From: an uncultured Pseudomonadota bacterium
GTDB taxonomy: Bacteria; Pseudomonadota; Gammaproteobacteria; Burkholderiales; Thiobacillaceae
DNA: 64,000 nucleotides
Assembly (NCBI GenBank): GCA_903835655.1
Contig: CAILNT010000007.1
Span: 1-64,000 of the forward strand
Direction: 5' to 3'
In this document: piece after piece, positions 36,644 to 45,341 of the stretch
Layout of the letters: each line of letters starts with the position of its first letter
Position numbering within the stretch: position 1 is the first letter of the stretch
Notes under the pieces: generated by a model
Seen by the model: the letters and a program-made list of their open reading frames with translations, nothing else
Database searches by the model: none
Told to the model about the DNA's origin: nothing
Program-made: the position numbers and the translations under genes

Positions 36644-38011
36644 ATGCGTACCCGTCATTCCATCCGCTCTACCCGCAGTCCGCGCGTAGCCCTGCTCCTG
36701 CTGGCCGCCACCTCGGCGTTGTTGGCGTCGTCAGCCCATGCCCTGCCCAGCTTTTCGCGGCAGACCGGTGCGGCCTGCGCCGATTGCCACGTCGGCGCCT
36801 TCGGCCCACAGTTGACGCCCTTCGGCATCAACTTCAAGCTGACCGGTTACACCCTGACCAAGGGTGAAAGCAACATCCCCGTTTCCGCCATGCTGCAATC
36901 CTCCTTCCAGAGCCTCAAGACCCCGCTCTCCGACGGCTCGCAAAAGGCGACCCTGCTGGCGCAACAGGCCTCCGTTTTCCTGGCGGGCGGACTGACCGAG
37001 CATCTGGGCGCCTTCGTCCAGGCAACCGGAACCGCCGCCGCGGGCAACGCCAACACCGACAAACTCGGCATGGACGAGGCCGATATCCGCTACGCCCGCA
37101 CCCTGGCGCTGGGAGAACACTCGGCCATCGTTGGCGTCAGCCTGAACAACAACCCGACGGTGAGCGACGCACTCGCCACGGTGCCCGCCTGGCGCTTCCC
37201 CTATATCGGCCCGACGCTGCCCCCCGGCGGCGCCACCCCCATGATCGACGGGGGACTCGGCCAGCAGACGCTGGGCCTCAACGTCTATACGCTGGTGGAC
37301 AGTGCCTGGTACGCCGAACTCGGCGGCTACAAGGCCCTGCCCAGGTCGTTCCTGGAAAAGACCCATGTCATCGCAAACGGCGACCCCTACACCAAGGCCG
37401 ATGGTATTAGCCCTTACTGGCGCCTGGCCTATATGGGCGATCTGGGCGGCGGCAACTTCACCGCCGGAGTGTTCGGCCTGAACGCGCACATCCTGTCAGA
37501 CCCGGCCAGTTCAGCCACGGACAAATACCGCGACCTCGGGCTCGATGCTTCCTACCAGCGCCAGTTCGGCGACAAGCACACGTTGGCACTCAATGCGGCC
37601 TACCTCGACGAGAAGCAGAACCTGGATGCGAGCTTCGCCAATGGTGCCGCGAACAACGCCAGCAATTCCCTGCATCGCTTCGACCTGAGCGCCTCCTATT
37701 ACTACGATCAGACCTATGGCCTGACTGCCGGCCTATTCCGGATCGCGGGCAGCGCGGACGGCGGTTTGTATGCGGCCAACCCGGACACAGGGTATGCCGG
37801 CACCCCGGACACCAACGGCTATGTCTTGCAGGCCGACTGGACGCCCTTCGGCAAATCGGATTCCTGGGGCGCGCCCTGGGCCAATCTGCGTATGGGGCTG
37901 CAATACACCGGCTACACCAAGTTCAACGGCGCGAGCAGCAACTACGACGGCAGTGGCCGCAATGCCTGCGACAACAACACGCTGTACGCCTTCGTCTGGA
38001 GTGCGTTCTAA
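36644..38011 (+). CDS. Outer-membrane monohaem cytochrome-porin fusion (Cyc2-like)
   Basis: This 455-residue protein has a signal peptide (1-33), a single haem c motif C45-ADC-H49 in RQTGAACADCHVGAFGP right after the cleavage site, and about 400 residues of alternating polar/hydrophobic strands ending in aromatic F, the pattern of an outer-membrane beta barrel. The architecture and length match the Cyc2 class, in which the barrel holds a haem that takes electrons from outside, for example Fe(II). Family sequences share RQTGxxCxxCH. Substrate is not shown by the sequence, and no partner cytochrome lies next to it. Confidence 0.72.
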   Translation: MRTRHSIRSTRSPRVALLLLAATSALLASSAHALPSFSRQTGAACADCHVGAFGPQLTPFGINFKLTGYTLTKGESNIPVSAMLQSSFQSLKTPLSDGSQKATLLAQQASVFLAGGLTEHLGAFVQATGTAAAGNANTDKLGMDEADIRYARTLALGEHSAIVGVSLNNNPTVSDALATVPAWRFPYIGPTLPPGGATPMIDGGLGQQTLGLNVYTLVDSAWYAELGGYKALPRSFLEKTHVIANGDPYTKADGISPYWRLAYMGDLGGGNFTAGVFGLNAHILSDPASSATDKYRDLGLDASYQRQFGDKHTLALNAAYLDEKQNLDASFANGAANNASNSLHRFDLSASYYYDQTYGLTAGLFRIAGSADGGLYAANPDTGYAGTPDTNGYVLQADWTPFGKSDSWGAPWANLRMGLQYTGYTKFNGASSNYDGSGRNACDNNTLYAFVWSAF

Positions 38012-38064
38012 GGCGGCTGCGCTAACCTGCCGGTAGCTAAGCCCGGCGCACGTAGAGTGGCAAA

Positions 38065-38110
38065 CATCCGGCGGAAGGCGCGAAAAACCGTTTTTCCGCC
38101 CTACCTTTCT
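38065..38110 (+). repeat. Left 46-bp direct repeat flanking the Wadjet operon
   Basis: This is 43/46 identical to 45256-45301 in the same orientation. It contains a GGCGGAA/TTCCGCC hairpin. It lies 165 bases before jetA. Confidence 0.8.
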
Positions 38111-38275
38111 TACGCTTGGCGGCTTGCCTTCGTCTGGGTCGAAGGCCTGGGAGATGCCCGCTTGGCCTGGGAGGTACAGTTCCCGACCATGGCGCCGGAG
38201 CCGTCAGGCAGGAGGAACTAGCCAAGACCCGAGGACGGTTCGGTTCGGCGCGGCTAGAATCCGGAGGAATCTGAT

Positions 38276-39802
38276 ATGCCTCTCGACTACCCTACCCTCG
38301 ACACCCTGCGCCGCAGTCACCCGGCCTGGCGACTGCTGGATTCGCCCCATGCACCGCTGGTGGCGAGCTTTCTGCATCGGGTTTACTTGACGCCCAACGT
38401 GCGAGTGATGGCCCAGGCCGATCTGGTGGAGAAGTTGGAAGACACGCTTTACGGTCTTCGACTCTCTCTGGGCACAGCCGCGTTCCCGCGCACCGCCGCG
38501 CAATACCTGGATGACTGGGCGGCCAACGACAAGGGGTGGTTGCGCAAGTTCTATCCGCCAGGTTCCGATGAAGCCCATTTCGACCTGACCCCCGCCACCG
38601 AGAAAGCCCTGGCTTGGCTGGAAAGTTTGACCCAGCGCGCCTTTGTCGGCACCGAGTCGCGGCTGATGACTGTGTTCGAGTTGCTACGACAAATGGTGGA
38701 AGGCAGCCAGACCGACCCCGACGCGCGCATCCGTGAACTGGAGAGGCGCCGCGCGGAGATCGACACCGAAATCGAACGGGTACGGGCGGGGGACTTGCCG
38801 ATGCTGGACGATACCGAGGTGAAGGATCGCTTCCAGCAGGTGGCGGCGACGGCGCGGGAACTCTTGTCGGATTTCCGCGAAGTGGAACAAAACTTCCGCA
38901 ACCTCGACCGCAGCGTGCGCGAGCGCATCGCCTTATGGGAGCGCCCCCAGGGTCAAGCTGCGCTCAGCCCGCCCCCCGAGGGAGTGCGAGAAAGCCCTGA
39001 GGCGACCCCGCGTGTTAACCGAGAGAGCGGAAAGGGGGCCCTGCTGGAAAGCATCTTTGGCGAACGCGACGCCATTGCCGACTCCGACCAGGGGCGCAGC
39101 TTTCGCGCTTTCTGGGATTTTCTGATGTCGCCAGCCCGGCAGGAGGAGTTGTCGAGCCTGCTAGTTTCGGCCTTCAGCCTGTCGGCGGTGCAGTCTCTGG
39201 CGCCGGACGGGCGCCTGAAGCGGGTCCACTACGACTGGCTGGAGGCCGGCGAACACACCCAGCGCACGGTGGCGCTGTTATCCATGCAGTTGCGCCGCTT
39301 CCTCGACGATCAGGCCTGGCTGGAGAATCGCCGCATCATGGAAATGCTGCACAGCGTCGAAACCCGTGCTCTGGCCGTGCGGGAGGCGCCGCCGGTGGGC
39401 AGTTTCATGGAGCTGGACGAGGCCACGCCCACCGTCGAACTGCCCATGGAGCGCCCCCTGTTTTCGCCACCGATCCGCCCGACCATCACCGAGCAGGTCT
39501 TGCTGGAGGGCGGAGAGGACATCGAGACCGAGGCCTTGTTCGGCCAGGTGGTCGTGGACAAGGCGCGGCTGGCTAGCTGGATTCGCCAGTCTCTCCAGGA
39601 GAAAACCCAGGTCACCTTGGGAGAACTGGTACAACAGCACCCCCTGGAGCACGGACTGGCCGAACTGGTCGCTTGGTTGACCCTGGCCAGCGAGGATCGC
39701 AAGACGGTCTTCGAGGAGGACACGCGGGAATCGATGGACTGGCTGGATACGGCCGGGAGGCAACGGCGGGCGACCTTGCCACGCGTGAGTTTTGTGAGGT
39801 GA
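38276..39802 (+). CDS. jetA: JetA, Wadjet kleisin-like subunit (DUF3375)
   Basis: This 508-residue protein is of the DUF3375 family: N-terminal LDTLRRSHPAWRLLDSPHAP, central coiled coil with DLPMLDDTEVKDRFQQV, and the conserved DSDQGRSFRAFWDFLMSP. In type I Wadjet, JetA bridges the SMC heads of JetC and holds JetB. GGAGGA precedes the start. Residues about 222-253 form a proline/arginine-rich stretch that looks like an insertion relative to the rest. It is the first gene of jetABCD. Confidence 0.92.
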   Translation: MPLDYPTLDTLRRSHPAWRLLDSPHAPLVASFLHRVYLTPNVRVMAQADLVEKLEDTLYGLRLSLGTAAFPRTAAQYLDDWAANDKGWLRKFYPPGSDEAHFDLTPATEKALAWLESLTQRAFVGTESRLMTVFELLRQMVEGSQTDPDARIRELERRRAEIDTEIERVRAGDLPMLDDTEVKDRFQQVAATARELLSDFREVEQNFRNLDRSVRERIALWERPQGQAALSPPPEGVRESPEATPRVNRESGKGALLESIFGERDAIADSDQGRSFRAFWDFLMSPARQEELSSLLVSAFSLSAVQSLAPDGRLKRVHYDWLEAGEHTQRTVALLSMQLRRFLDDQAWLENRRIMEMLHSVETRALAVREAPPVGSFMELDEATPTVELPMERPLFSPPIRPTITEQVLLEGGEDIETEALFGQVVVDKARLASWIRQSLQEKTQVTLGELVQQHPLEHGLAELVAWLTLASEDRKTVFEEDTRESMDWLDTAGRQRRATLPRVSFVR

Positions 39803-39804
39803 GC

Positions 39805-40419
39805 ATGGATACGAACGAAACGAGCCAGGGCGTTTCCCTGCCCCGCGTGCTGGTCGGGCTGATGAAGGGCGTCGTCTATCGTGAGGGCGATGCGCCGCTG
39901 TGGCAGGACTTGCTGGGTTTGCAGGCTCGCGTTCGCGATTACGTTGCGGTGCTGGGTCTGGAACTGATGCTCGATGAGGCCGAGGGCTATGCCTTCCTGC
40001 GCACCCGACTGGTCCCCGATGGAGAGCCCGACTTGCCGCGCCTGGTGCAGCGCCGCGCCTTGTCCTTCCCGGTCAGCCTGCTGCTCGCGCTGCTGCGCAA
40101 GAAGCTGGCCGAGTTCGACGCCGGCGGCTGCGAGGGGGGCAGCCGACTGATTCTGTCCCGGGATGAGGTGGTCGAACTGATCCGGGTCTTTCTGCCCTCG
40201 GGCAGCAACGAGGCGAAATTGATCGACCAGGTGGAAACCCACCTCAACAAGATCATCGAACTGGGTTTCGTCCGCCGCCTGAAAGCACCCGGCGGCGACC
40301 AGGCATTCGAGGTACGCCGCCTCCTCAAGGCCTTCGTCGACGCCCAATGGCTGGCGGAATTCGACCAACGCCTGGCAGGGTATCGGGCGCAGTTGGGTGA
40401 ACAGGAGGCATCGGAATGA
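39805..40419 (+). CDS. jetB: JetB, Wadjet KITE-like subunit (DUF4194)
   Basis: This 204-residue DUF4194 protein consists of winged-helix segments (LSFPVSLLLALLRKKLAEF; LSRDEVVELIRVFLP; VETHLNKIIELGFVRRL). It binds JetA as the MukE-like partner. The start at 39805 lies two bases after the jetA stop with GAGG upstream; the longer frame overlapping jetA is not used. Its TGA lies within an ATGAT target duplication of the inserted element. Confidence 0.9.
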   Translation: MDTNETSQGVSLPRVLVGLMKGVVYREGDAPLWQDLLGLQARVRDYVAVLGLELMLDEAEGYAFLRTRLVPDGEPDLPRLVQRRALSFPVSLLLALLRKKLAEFDAGGCEGGSRLILSRDEVVELIRVFLPSGSNEAKLIDQVETHLNKIIELGFVRRLKAPGGDQAFEVRRLLKAFVDAQWLAEFDQRLAGYRAQLGEQEASE

Positions 40420-40420
40420 T

Positions 40421-40552
40421 CCTTGATTCCTCAGTTGACCGCTCATTTCCCCCCGTGAGGCCCCATGAACATTGAGGATTGCGCCTTCGATCACGCTCAC
40501 CCTTTGGGTGAACTCGCTACGCACTCGGGCGTGTTCAACTGAGGATTCAAGG
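40421..40552 (+). mobile_element. 132-bp MITE-like element between jetB and jetC
   Basis: Terminal inverted repeats are CCTTGATTCCTCAGTTGA (40421-40438) and TCAACTGAGGATTCAAGG (40535-40552), 17 of 18 matching. Direct repeats ATGAT flank it at 40416-40420 and 40553-40557. A second, truncated copy lies at 1-110. It has no coding capacity, so it depends on a transposase elsewhere. Removing it with one ATGAT restores GGAATGATCCAGG, in which the jetB stop and jetC start overlap as ATGA. Its right end supplies GAGG for jetC translation. The 5-bp duplication and CC-starting ends recall IS1380-like elements, but this is unproven. Confidence 0.85.
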
Positions 40553-43500
40553 ATGATCCAGGCCGACCAACTCGATTTCTCCGCCTGCGACGATCAGGCT
40601 GCCCACGAGGCCCAGGCCGGTTTCCGCCTGCACCGCCTGGAGGTCTACAACTGGGGCACCTTCGACCGACGGGTGTGGTCGCTCGCACCCAACGGCGAAA
40701 ACGCGCTGCTGACCGGCGACATCGGTTCCGGCAAGTCCACCTTGGTGGACGCGGTCACCACCCTGCTGGTTCCGGCCCATCGCATTGCCTACAACAAGGC
40801 GGCTGGCGCGGAGGCGCGCGAGCGCACCCTGCGCTCCTACGTGCTGGGCCATTACAAGTCGGAGCGTACCGACTCGGGCCTGGCGGCCAAACCGGTGGCG
40901 CTGCGCGACCACAACGCCTATTCCGTGATCCTCGGCGTGTTCCGCAATACCGGCTTCGACCAGACCGTGACCCTGGCTCAGGTGTTCTGGCTGAAGGATG
41001 TACAAGGCCAGCCTGCGCGCTTCTTTGTGGCTTCGGAGGGAACGCTGTCCGTTGCCCAGGACTTCGCCGGCTTCGGCAGCGACATCAACGACTTGCGCCG
41101 CCGCCTGCGCGCCCGGCGCGGCATCGAGCTGCACGACAGTTTTCCGCCTTACGGCGCCTGGTTCCGCCGCCGCTTCGGCATCGAGAACGAGCAGGCGATG
41201 GAGTTGTTCCATCAGACGGTATCCATGAAGTCGGTCGGCAACCTCACCGACTTCGTGCGCGAACACATGCTGGAAGCCTTCGATGTGGAAACCCGCATCC
41301 ATGCCTTGATTCACCATTTCGACGATCTCAATCGGGCGCATGCCGCCGTGCTCAAGGCCAAGGATCAGGTAGCGCGCCTGCAACCTCTGGTGGCGGATTG
41401 TGGCCACCACACCGAGCTGGCCGCCAAGGTGGACGATCTGCGTGCGGCGCGTGTAGCCCTCAAAGCCTGGTTCGCCGATTTGAAGGCGGGGTTGCTGGAG
41501 AAGCGCCTGGCTGGCCTGGAAATCGAACACCAGCGCGGCGCGGCGCGCATCTGCACGCTTGACGAAGCCCGGCGCGGACTCTGGGCGCAGCGCGATCAAC
41601 TCAAGCGCGACATCGCCGAAAATGGGGGCAATCGCCTAGCCTGGATAGCCACTGAAATCGGCGGCAAGGAAACCGAGAAACAGCGGCGCTTGCAACGTGC
41701 CGAGCGCTACGGCGAGCTGGCGCGGGAATTGGGGCTGTTGCCGCTGACCGGGCCGGAGCGTTTCGTAAGCCATCGCGGCATGTGCGAGGGCCTGAGCGGA
41801 AAATTGCGCGAGAAGGAGGCCGAACAGCAGAACCGCCAGACCGAGGCCGGTGTCGACCTGCGCACCCACAAAGGCGAGCACGACCAGTTGCAACAGGAAC
41901 TGGCCGGCCTGCGCGGCAGGCGCAGCAACATCGACGAATCCCAGGTGGCCATCCGCCGCGCCCTGTGCGCCGCCCTGAAGCTGACTGAAGCCGATCTGCC
42001 CTTCGCCGGCGAGCTGATCCAGGTGCGTCCCGAGGAGAAGGCATGGGAGGGCGCGGCGGAGAGGCTGCTGCATAACTTCGGCCTGTCGCTGCTGGTGCCG
42101 GATCGGCACTATACGGCGGTAGCGGAATGGGTGGATCGCACCCAGTTGCGCGGTCGGTTGGTCTACTACCGAGTTCGGGAAAGCGCCGGTACCAGCATGC
42201 CAGACATGAATCCGGACTCCCTGCCGCGCAAACTCACCCTCAAGCCGGACTCGCCCTTCTACGGCTGGATCGAACGGGAACTGGCGAAGCGCTTCGACTA
42301 CATCTGCTGCGACAATCTGGACCAGTTCCGCCGCGAGCGCCAGGCGGTGACCCGTGCCGGCCAGGTCAAGGCCGGAGGCGAACGTCACGAGAAGGACGAC
42401 CGCCATCGGCTGGACGACCGCAGCCGCTACGTCCTGGGCTGGAGCAACGAGGGCAAGATCGCCGCCCTGGAGAGTCGTGCCCTGTCGTTGGAAAAGGACA
42501 TGCAAGCCGCGGCGGCACGCATCGCCGAGGCCCAGGCGGAACTGAAACGGGTGTCGGAGCAGATCACCAATCTGGCGCGGATCGGTGAATTCCGCGACTA
42601 CCAGGAACTGGACTGGCAGCCTCTGGTGGCGGACATCGCCCAGCTGGAATTGGAGAAGCGAACGCTGGAAGCCGCCTCCGATTTACTGTACAGCCTGACC
42701 GGCCAGTTGACCACACTGGAGGCGGCGCTCGACCAGACCGAACGGGAGTTACGCGAGCGCAATCAGGACCAAGCCCGCAACGAGGAAAAACAACGCCATG
42801 CCCACGTTCTGCTGGCCGATTGCCAGGCCAGCCTGGCGAGCCTGGAGGCCGCCGCGCGGCAGCTGCGTTTCCCCCAACTGGAGGCCATGCGCGCCGAAGC
42901 CTTGGGCGAGCAGATGCTCACCGTGGAATCCTGCGACAACCGCGAACGAGACATGCGCGACTGGCTGCAAAGCAGGATCGACGCCGAGGATGGTCGCACC
43001 AAGCGGCTGCGCGACAAGATCATCGACGCCATGCGCGCCTACAGCCTCGCCTACCCGCTGGAAACCCAGGAAGTCGACGTCAGCCTCGAAGCCGCCCGCG
43101 AATACCGTGTGATGCTGAACGACTTGCAGGCCGACGATCTGCCGAAGTTCGAGGCACGCTTCAAGGAACTGCTCAACGAGAACACCATCCGCGAGGTGGC
43201 CAATTTCCAGTCCCAGCTCGCCCGCGAACGGCAGAGCATCAAGGAGCGCATCGGACGCATCAACCAGTCGCTACGCCAGATCGACTACAACCCAGGCCGC
43301 TACATCGAACTGGAAGCGCAGACCAGCCCGGACCCCGAGATTCGGGATTTCCAGAGCGAACTGCGGGCCTGTACCGACGGGGCGCTGACCGGTTCCGAGG
43401 ACGCCCAGTATTCCGAGGCGAAATTCCTTCAGGTGAAGGCCATCATCGAGCGGTTCCGCGGCCGCGAGGGCCAGACCGACCAGGACCGGCGCTGGACCCG

Positions 43501-43954
43501 CAAGGTCACCGATGTGCGCAACGGCTACGCATTCGCGGCCGCCGAGCGTTGGCGGGAAGATGACAAGGAATACGAGCACTACACCGACTCGGGCGGCAAG
43601 TCAGGCGGCCAGAAGGAAAAACTGGCCTACACCGTGCTGGCCGCCAGCCTGGCCTATCAATTCGGACTCGAGTGGGGTGCGGTTCGCTCTCGCACATTCC
43701 GCTTCGTGGTCATCGACGAGGCCTTCGGTCGCGGCTCCGATGAATCCGCACGCTTTGGCCTGGAACTGTTCAAGCGACTGAACCTGCAACTGCTCATCGT
43801 CACACCCTTGCAGAAGATCCACATCATCGAACCCTATGTGGCCAGCGTCGGCTTCGTACACAACGAGGAAGGGCGCGAATCCCTGCTGCGCAATCTCAGC
43901 ATCGCCGAATACCGGGCCGAGAAGGAAAGACACGCGGAGGCGCACGGTGCGTAG
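40553..43954 (+). CDS. jetC: JetC, Wadjet SMC-like ATPase
   Basis: This 1133-residue protein is a condensin-like motor with a head-coil-hinge-coil-head plan. Walker A is GDIGSGKST (residues 55-63), the long coiled coils run about 280-480 and 660-960, the signature is [10 protein letters not shown] (from 1017) and Walker B is [11 protein letters not shown] (about 1050). ATP-driven loop extrusion lets the complex measure closed circular DNA. ATG at 40553, right after the inserted element, begins the conserved N-terminus; the frame open from 40472 translates the element. Confidence 0.94.
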   Translation: MIQADQLDFSACDDQAAHEAQAGFRLHRLEVYNWGTFDRRVWSLAPNGENALLTGDIGSGKSTLVDAVTTLLVPAHRIAYNKAAGAEARERTLRSYVLGHYKSERTDSGLAAKPVALRDHNAYSVILGVFRNTGFDQTVTLAQVFWLKDVQGQPARFFVASEGTLSVAQDFAGFGSDINDLRRRLRARRGIELHDSFPPYGAWFRRRFGIENEQAMELFHQTVSMKSVGNLTDFVREHMLEAFDVETRIHALIHHFDDLNRAHAAVLKAKDQVARLQPLVADCGHHTELAAKVDDLRAARVALKAWFADLKAGLLEKRLAGLEIEHQRGAARICTLDEARRGLWAQRDQLKRDIAENGGNRLAWIATEIGGKETEKQRRLQRAERYGELARELGLLPLTGPERFVSHRGMCEGLSGKLREKEAEQQNRQTEAGVDLRTHKGEHDQLQQELAGLRGRRSNIDESQVAIRRALCAALKLTEADLPFAGELIQVRPEEKAWEGAAERLLHNFGLSLLVPDRHYTAVAEWVDRTQLRGRLVYYRVRESAGTSMPDMNPDSLPRKLTLKPDSPFYGWIERELAKRFDYICCDNLDQFRRERQAVTRAGQVKAGGERHEKDDRHRLDDRSRYVLGWSNEGKIAALESRALSLEKDMQAAAARIAEAQAELKRVSEQITNLARIGEFRDYQELDWQPLVADIAQLELEKRTLEAASDLLYSLTGQLTTLEAALDQTERELRERNQDQARNEEKQRHAHVLLADCQASLASLEAAARQLRFPQLEAMRAEALGEQMLTVESCDNRERDMRDWLQSRIDAEDGRTKRLRDKIIDAMRAYSLAYPLETQEVDVSLEAAREYRVMLNDLQADDLPKFEARFKELLNENTIREVANFQSQLARERQSIKERIGRINQSLRQIDYNPGRYIELEAQTSPDPEIRDFQSELRACTDGALTGSEDAQYSEAKFLQVKAIIERFRGREGQTDQDRRWTRKVTDVRNGYAFAAAERWREDDKEYEHYTDSGGKSGGQKEKLAYTVLAASLAYQFGLEWGAVRSRTFRFVVIDEAFGRGSDESARFGLELFKRLNLQLLIVTPLQKIHIIEPYVASVGFVHNEEGRESLLRNLSIAEYRAEKERHAEAHGA

Positions 43955-43960
43955 CCGGCA

Positions 43961-45157
43961 GTGCGATGCGACGTGAGTGACTGGACCACGCCTGCCGACC
44001 TCCGCGCCCGCGTGCTACGGGAATGGGACCGTGGTCACCTGCTGTCTGCAACACTGACCGGAGAGGCTCTGTATCCCTGGCGCATCCCCCTGAAATGCCC
44101 ATCTTCCACCGAGTTGGCCGGCAGTTTTGACGCGGTTCGACAGTGGATACGCGAGCTTGCCGACAGTGCCAAGACGGAGGGCAAACCCGGCTACCGGCTT
44201 GAATTCCAGGAAATAAACCATCGCCAACTCGGTCGCAACCATGTGCCTGTCGCGGCCTGGCTCGATACGGAAGCGGACGCACTGGCCCTGATCGGCAAAC
44301 GCCGCGAGGCTGCCCAGTTCCAGGAACTGGCCGGCGCGATTGCCCTCGCCTTCCCGCCTCTGCACGACTGGCTGGTCAGGCGCCCCTTGCGAGTACTGGA
44401 ACACGCGGAGGATTGGCCGCGCCTGCTGGGGGTGCTGGGCTGGGTCGTGGCGCACCCGCGTCCGGACGTGTACCTGCGCCAGATCGACGTGGCTGGCGTG
44501 CACAGTAAATTCATCGAGCGACAACGCGGGCTGCTCACCGAACTGCTGGAGCGGATACTGCCGGCACATGTCATCGATACAGCGGCCCCCACGGGAGTGG
44601 CCGTCTTCGAGCGGCGCTACGGCTTCCGTGCCAAACCGGCACTGATACGCTTCCGCCTGCCCCAAGGCGGTATGCATGGTCTCACCGACTTGACCGTGCC
44701 CGCCGACGAGTTCGCCCTCTTGTCGCTTCCAGCCGCACAGATATTCATCACAGAAAACGAAATCAATTTCCTGGCCTTCCCGCTGACCCCCAACAGACTG
44801 GTGATCTTCGGCTCCGGCTATGGCTTTGACGCATGGGCCGAGGCCCACTGGTTGCGGGCGCGGGAGATAATCTACTGGGGTGACATCGACACCCACGGCT
44901 TCGCCATCCTCGACCAGTTGCGCGGCCGTTTTCCGCAGGCCCACTCCTTGTTGATGGACCGGACGACCCTGCTGGCCCACCGGCCGCTCTGGGGACGGGA
45001 AGACACGCCGACCCGGCGGGAATTGAGCCGGCTGTATCCCGATGAAGCCAGTTTGTACGACGAACTGCGCCAGGATCGGATCGCACCGGCGCTGCGCCTG
45101 GAGCAGGAGCGCATCGGCTATGCCTGGGTTCAGGCCGCGCTGGCCGGGTACGAATAG
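43961..45157 (+). CDS. jetD: JetD, Wadjet Toprim nuclease (DUF3322/DUF2220)
   Basis: This 398-residue protein has an N-terminal DNA-binding part (DUF3322, about 1-190) and a C-terminal Toprim domain (DUF2220) with E in FITENEINF (about 265-267) and the DxD pair D308/D310 in IIYWGDIDTHG. JetD cuts small circular plasmids after JetABC has stalled on them. The start is GTG at 43961 or 43973; both are close to the jetC stop. All four type I subunits are intact and in the order A-B-C-D. Confidence 0.93.
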   Translation: MRCDVSDWTTPADLRARVLREWDRGHLLSATLTGEALYPWRIPLKCPSSTELAGSFDAVRQWIRELADSAKTEGKPGYRLEFQEINHRQLGRNHVPVAAWLDTEADALALIGKRREAAQFQELAGAIALAFPPLHDWLVRRPLRVLEHAEDWPRLLGVLGWVVAHPRPDVYLRQIDVAGVHSKFIERQRGLLTELLERILPAHVIDTAAPTGVAVFERRYGFRAKPALIRFRLPQGGMHGLTDLTVPADEFALLSLPAAQIFITENEINFLAFPLTPNRLVIFGSGYGFDAWAEAHWLRAREIIYWGDIDTHGFAILDQLRGRFPQAHSLLMDRTTLLAHRPLWGREDTPTRRELSRLYPDEASLYDELRQDRIAPALRLEQERIGYAWVQAALAGYE

Positions 45158-45172
45158 CCGGGGTCGGGAGTC

Positions 45173-45301
45173 ACCGCTTTGCCGCCCTACCTTGCTTGAG
45201 CCCGCATAGGGCGGATGAGCCGGCGGCGCCTTGCCGGCGTTATCCGCCGAATGCCCATCCGGCGGAAGGCGCGAAATACCGCTTTTCCGCCCTACCTTGC
45301 T
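45173..45301 (+). repeat. Right repeat cluster of the Wadjet locus
   Basis: A half copy of the flanking repeat (45173-45196) is followed by a palindromic unit (GGGCGGATGAGCCGGCGG...CCGCCGAATGCCC) and a full 46-bp copy (45256-45301) that is 43/46 identical to 38065-38110. Together these make a REP-like mosaic directly after jetD. Confidence 0.78.
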
Positions 45302-45341
45302 ACCCAGCTATGCGCGTTAATCCACTATGCACTACCACGCC

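Noticed and set aside
40553-43954. JetC as the housekeeping condensin MukB
   Set aside because: The DUF3375, DUF4194 and Toprim DUF2220 neighbours and the shorter length are specific to Wadjet.
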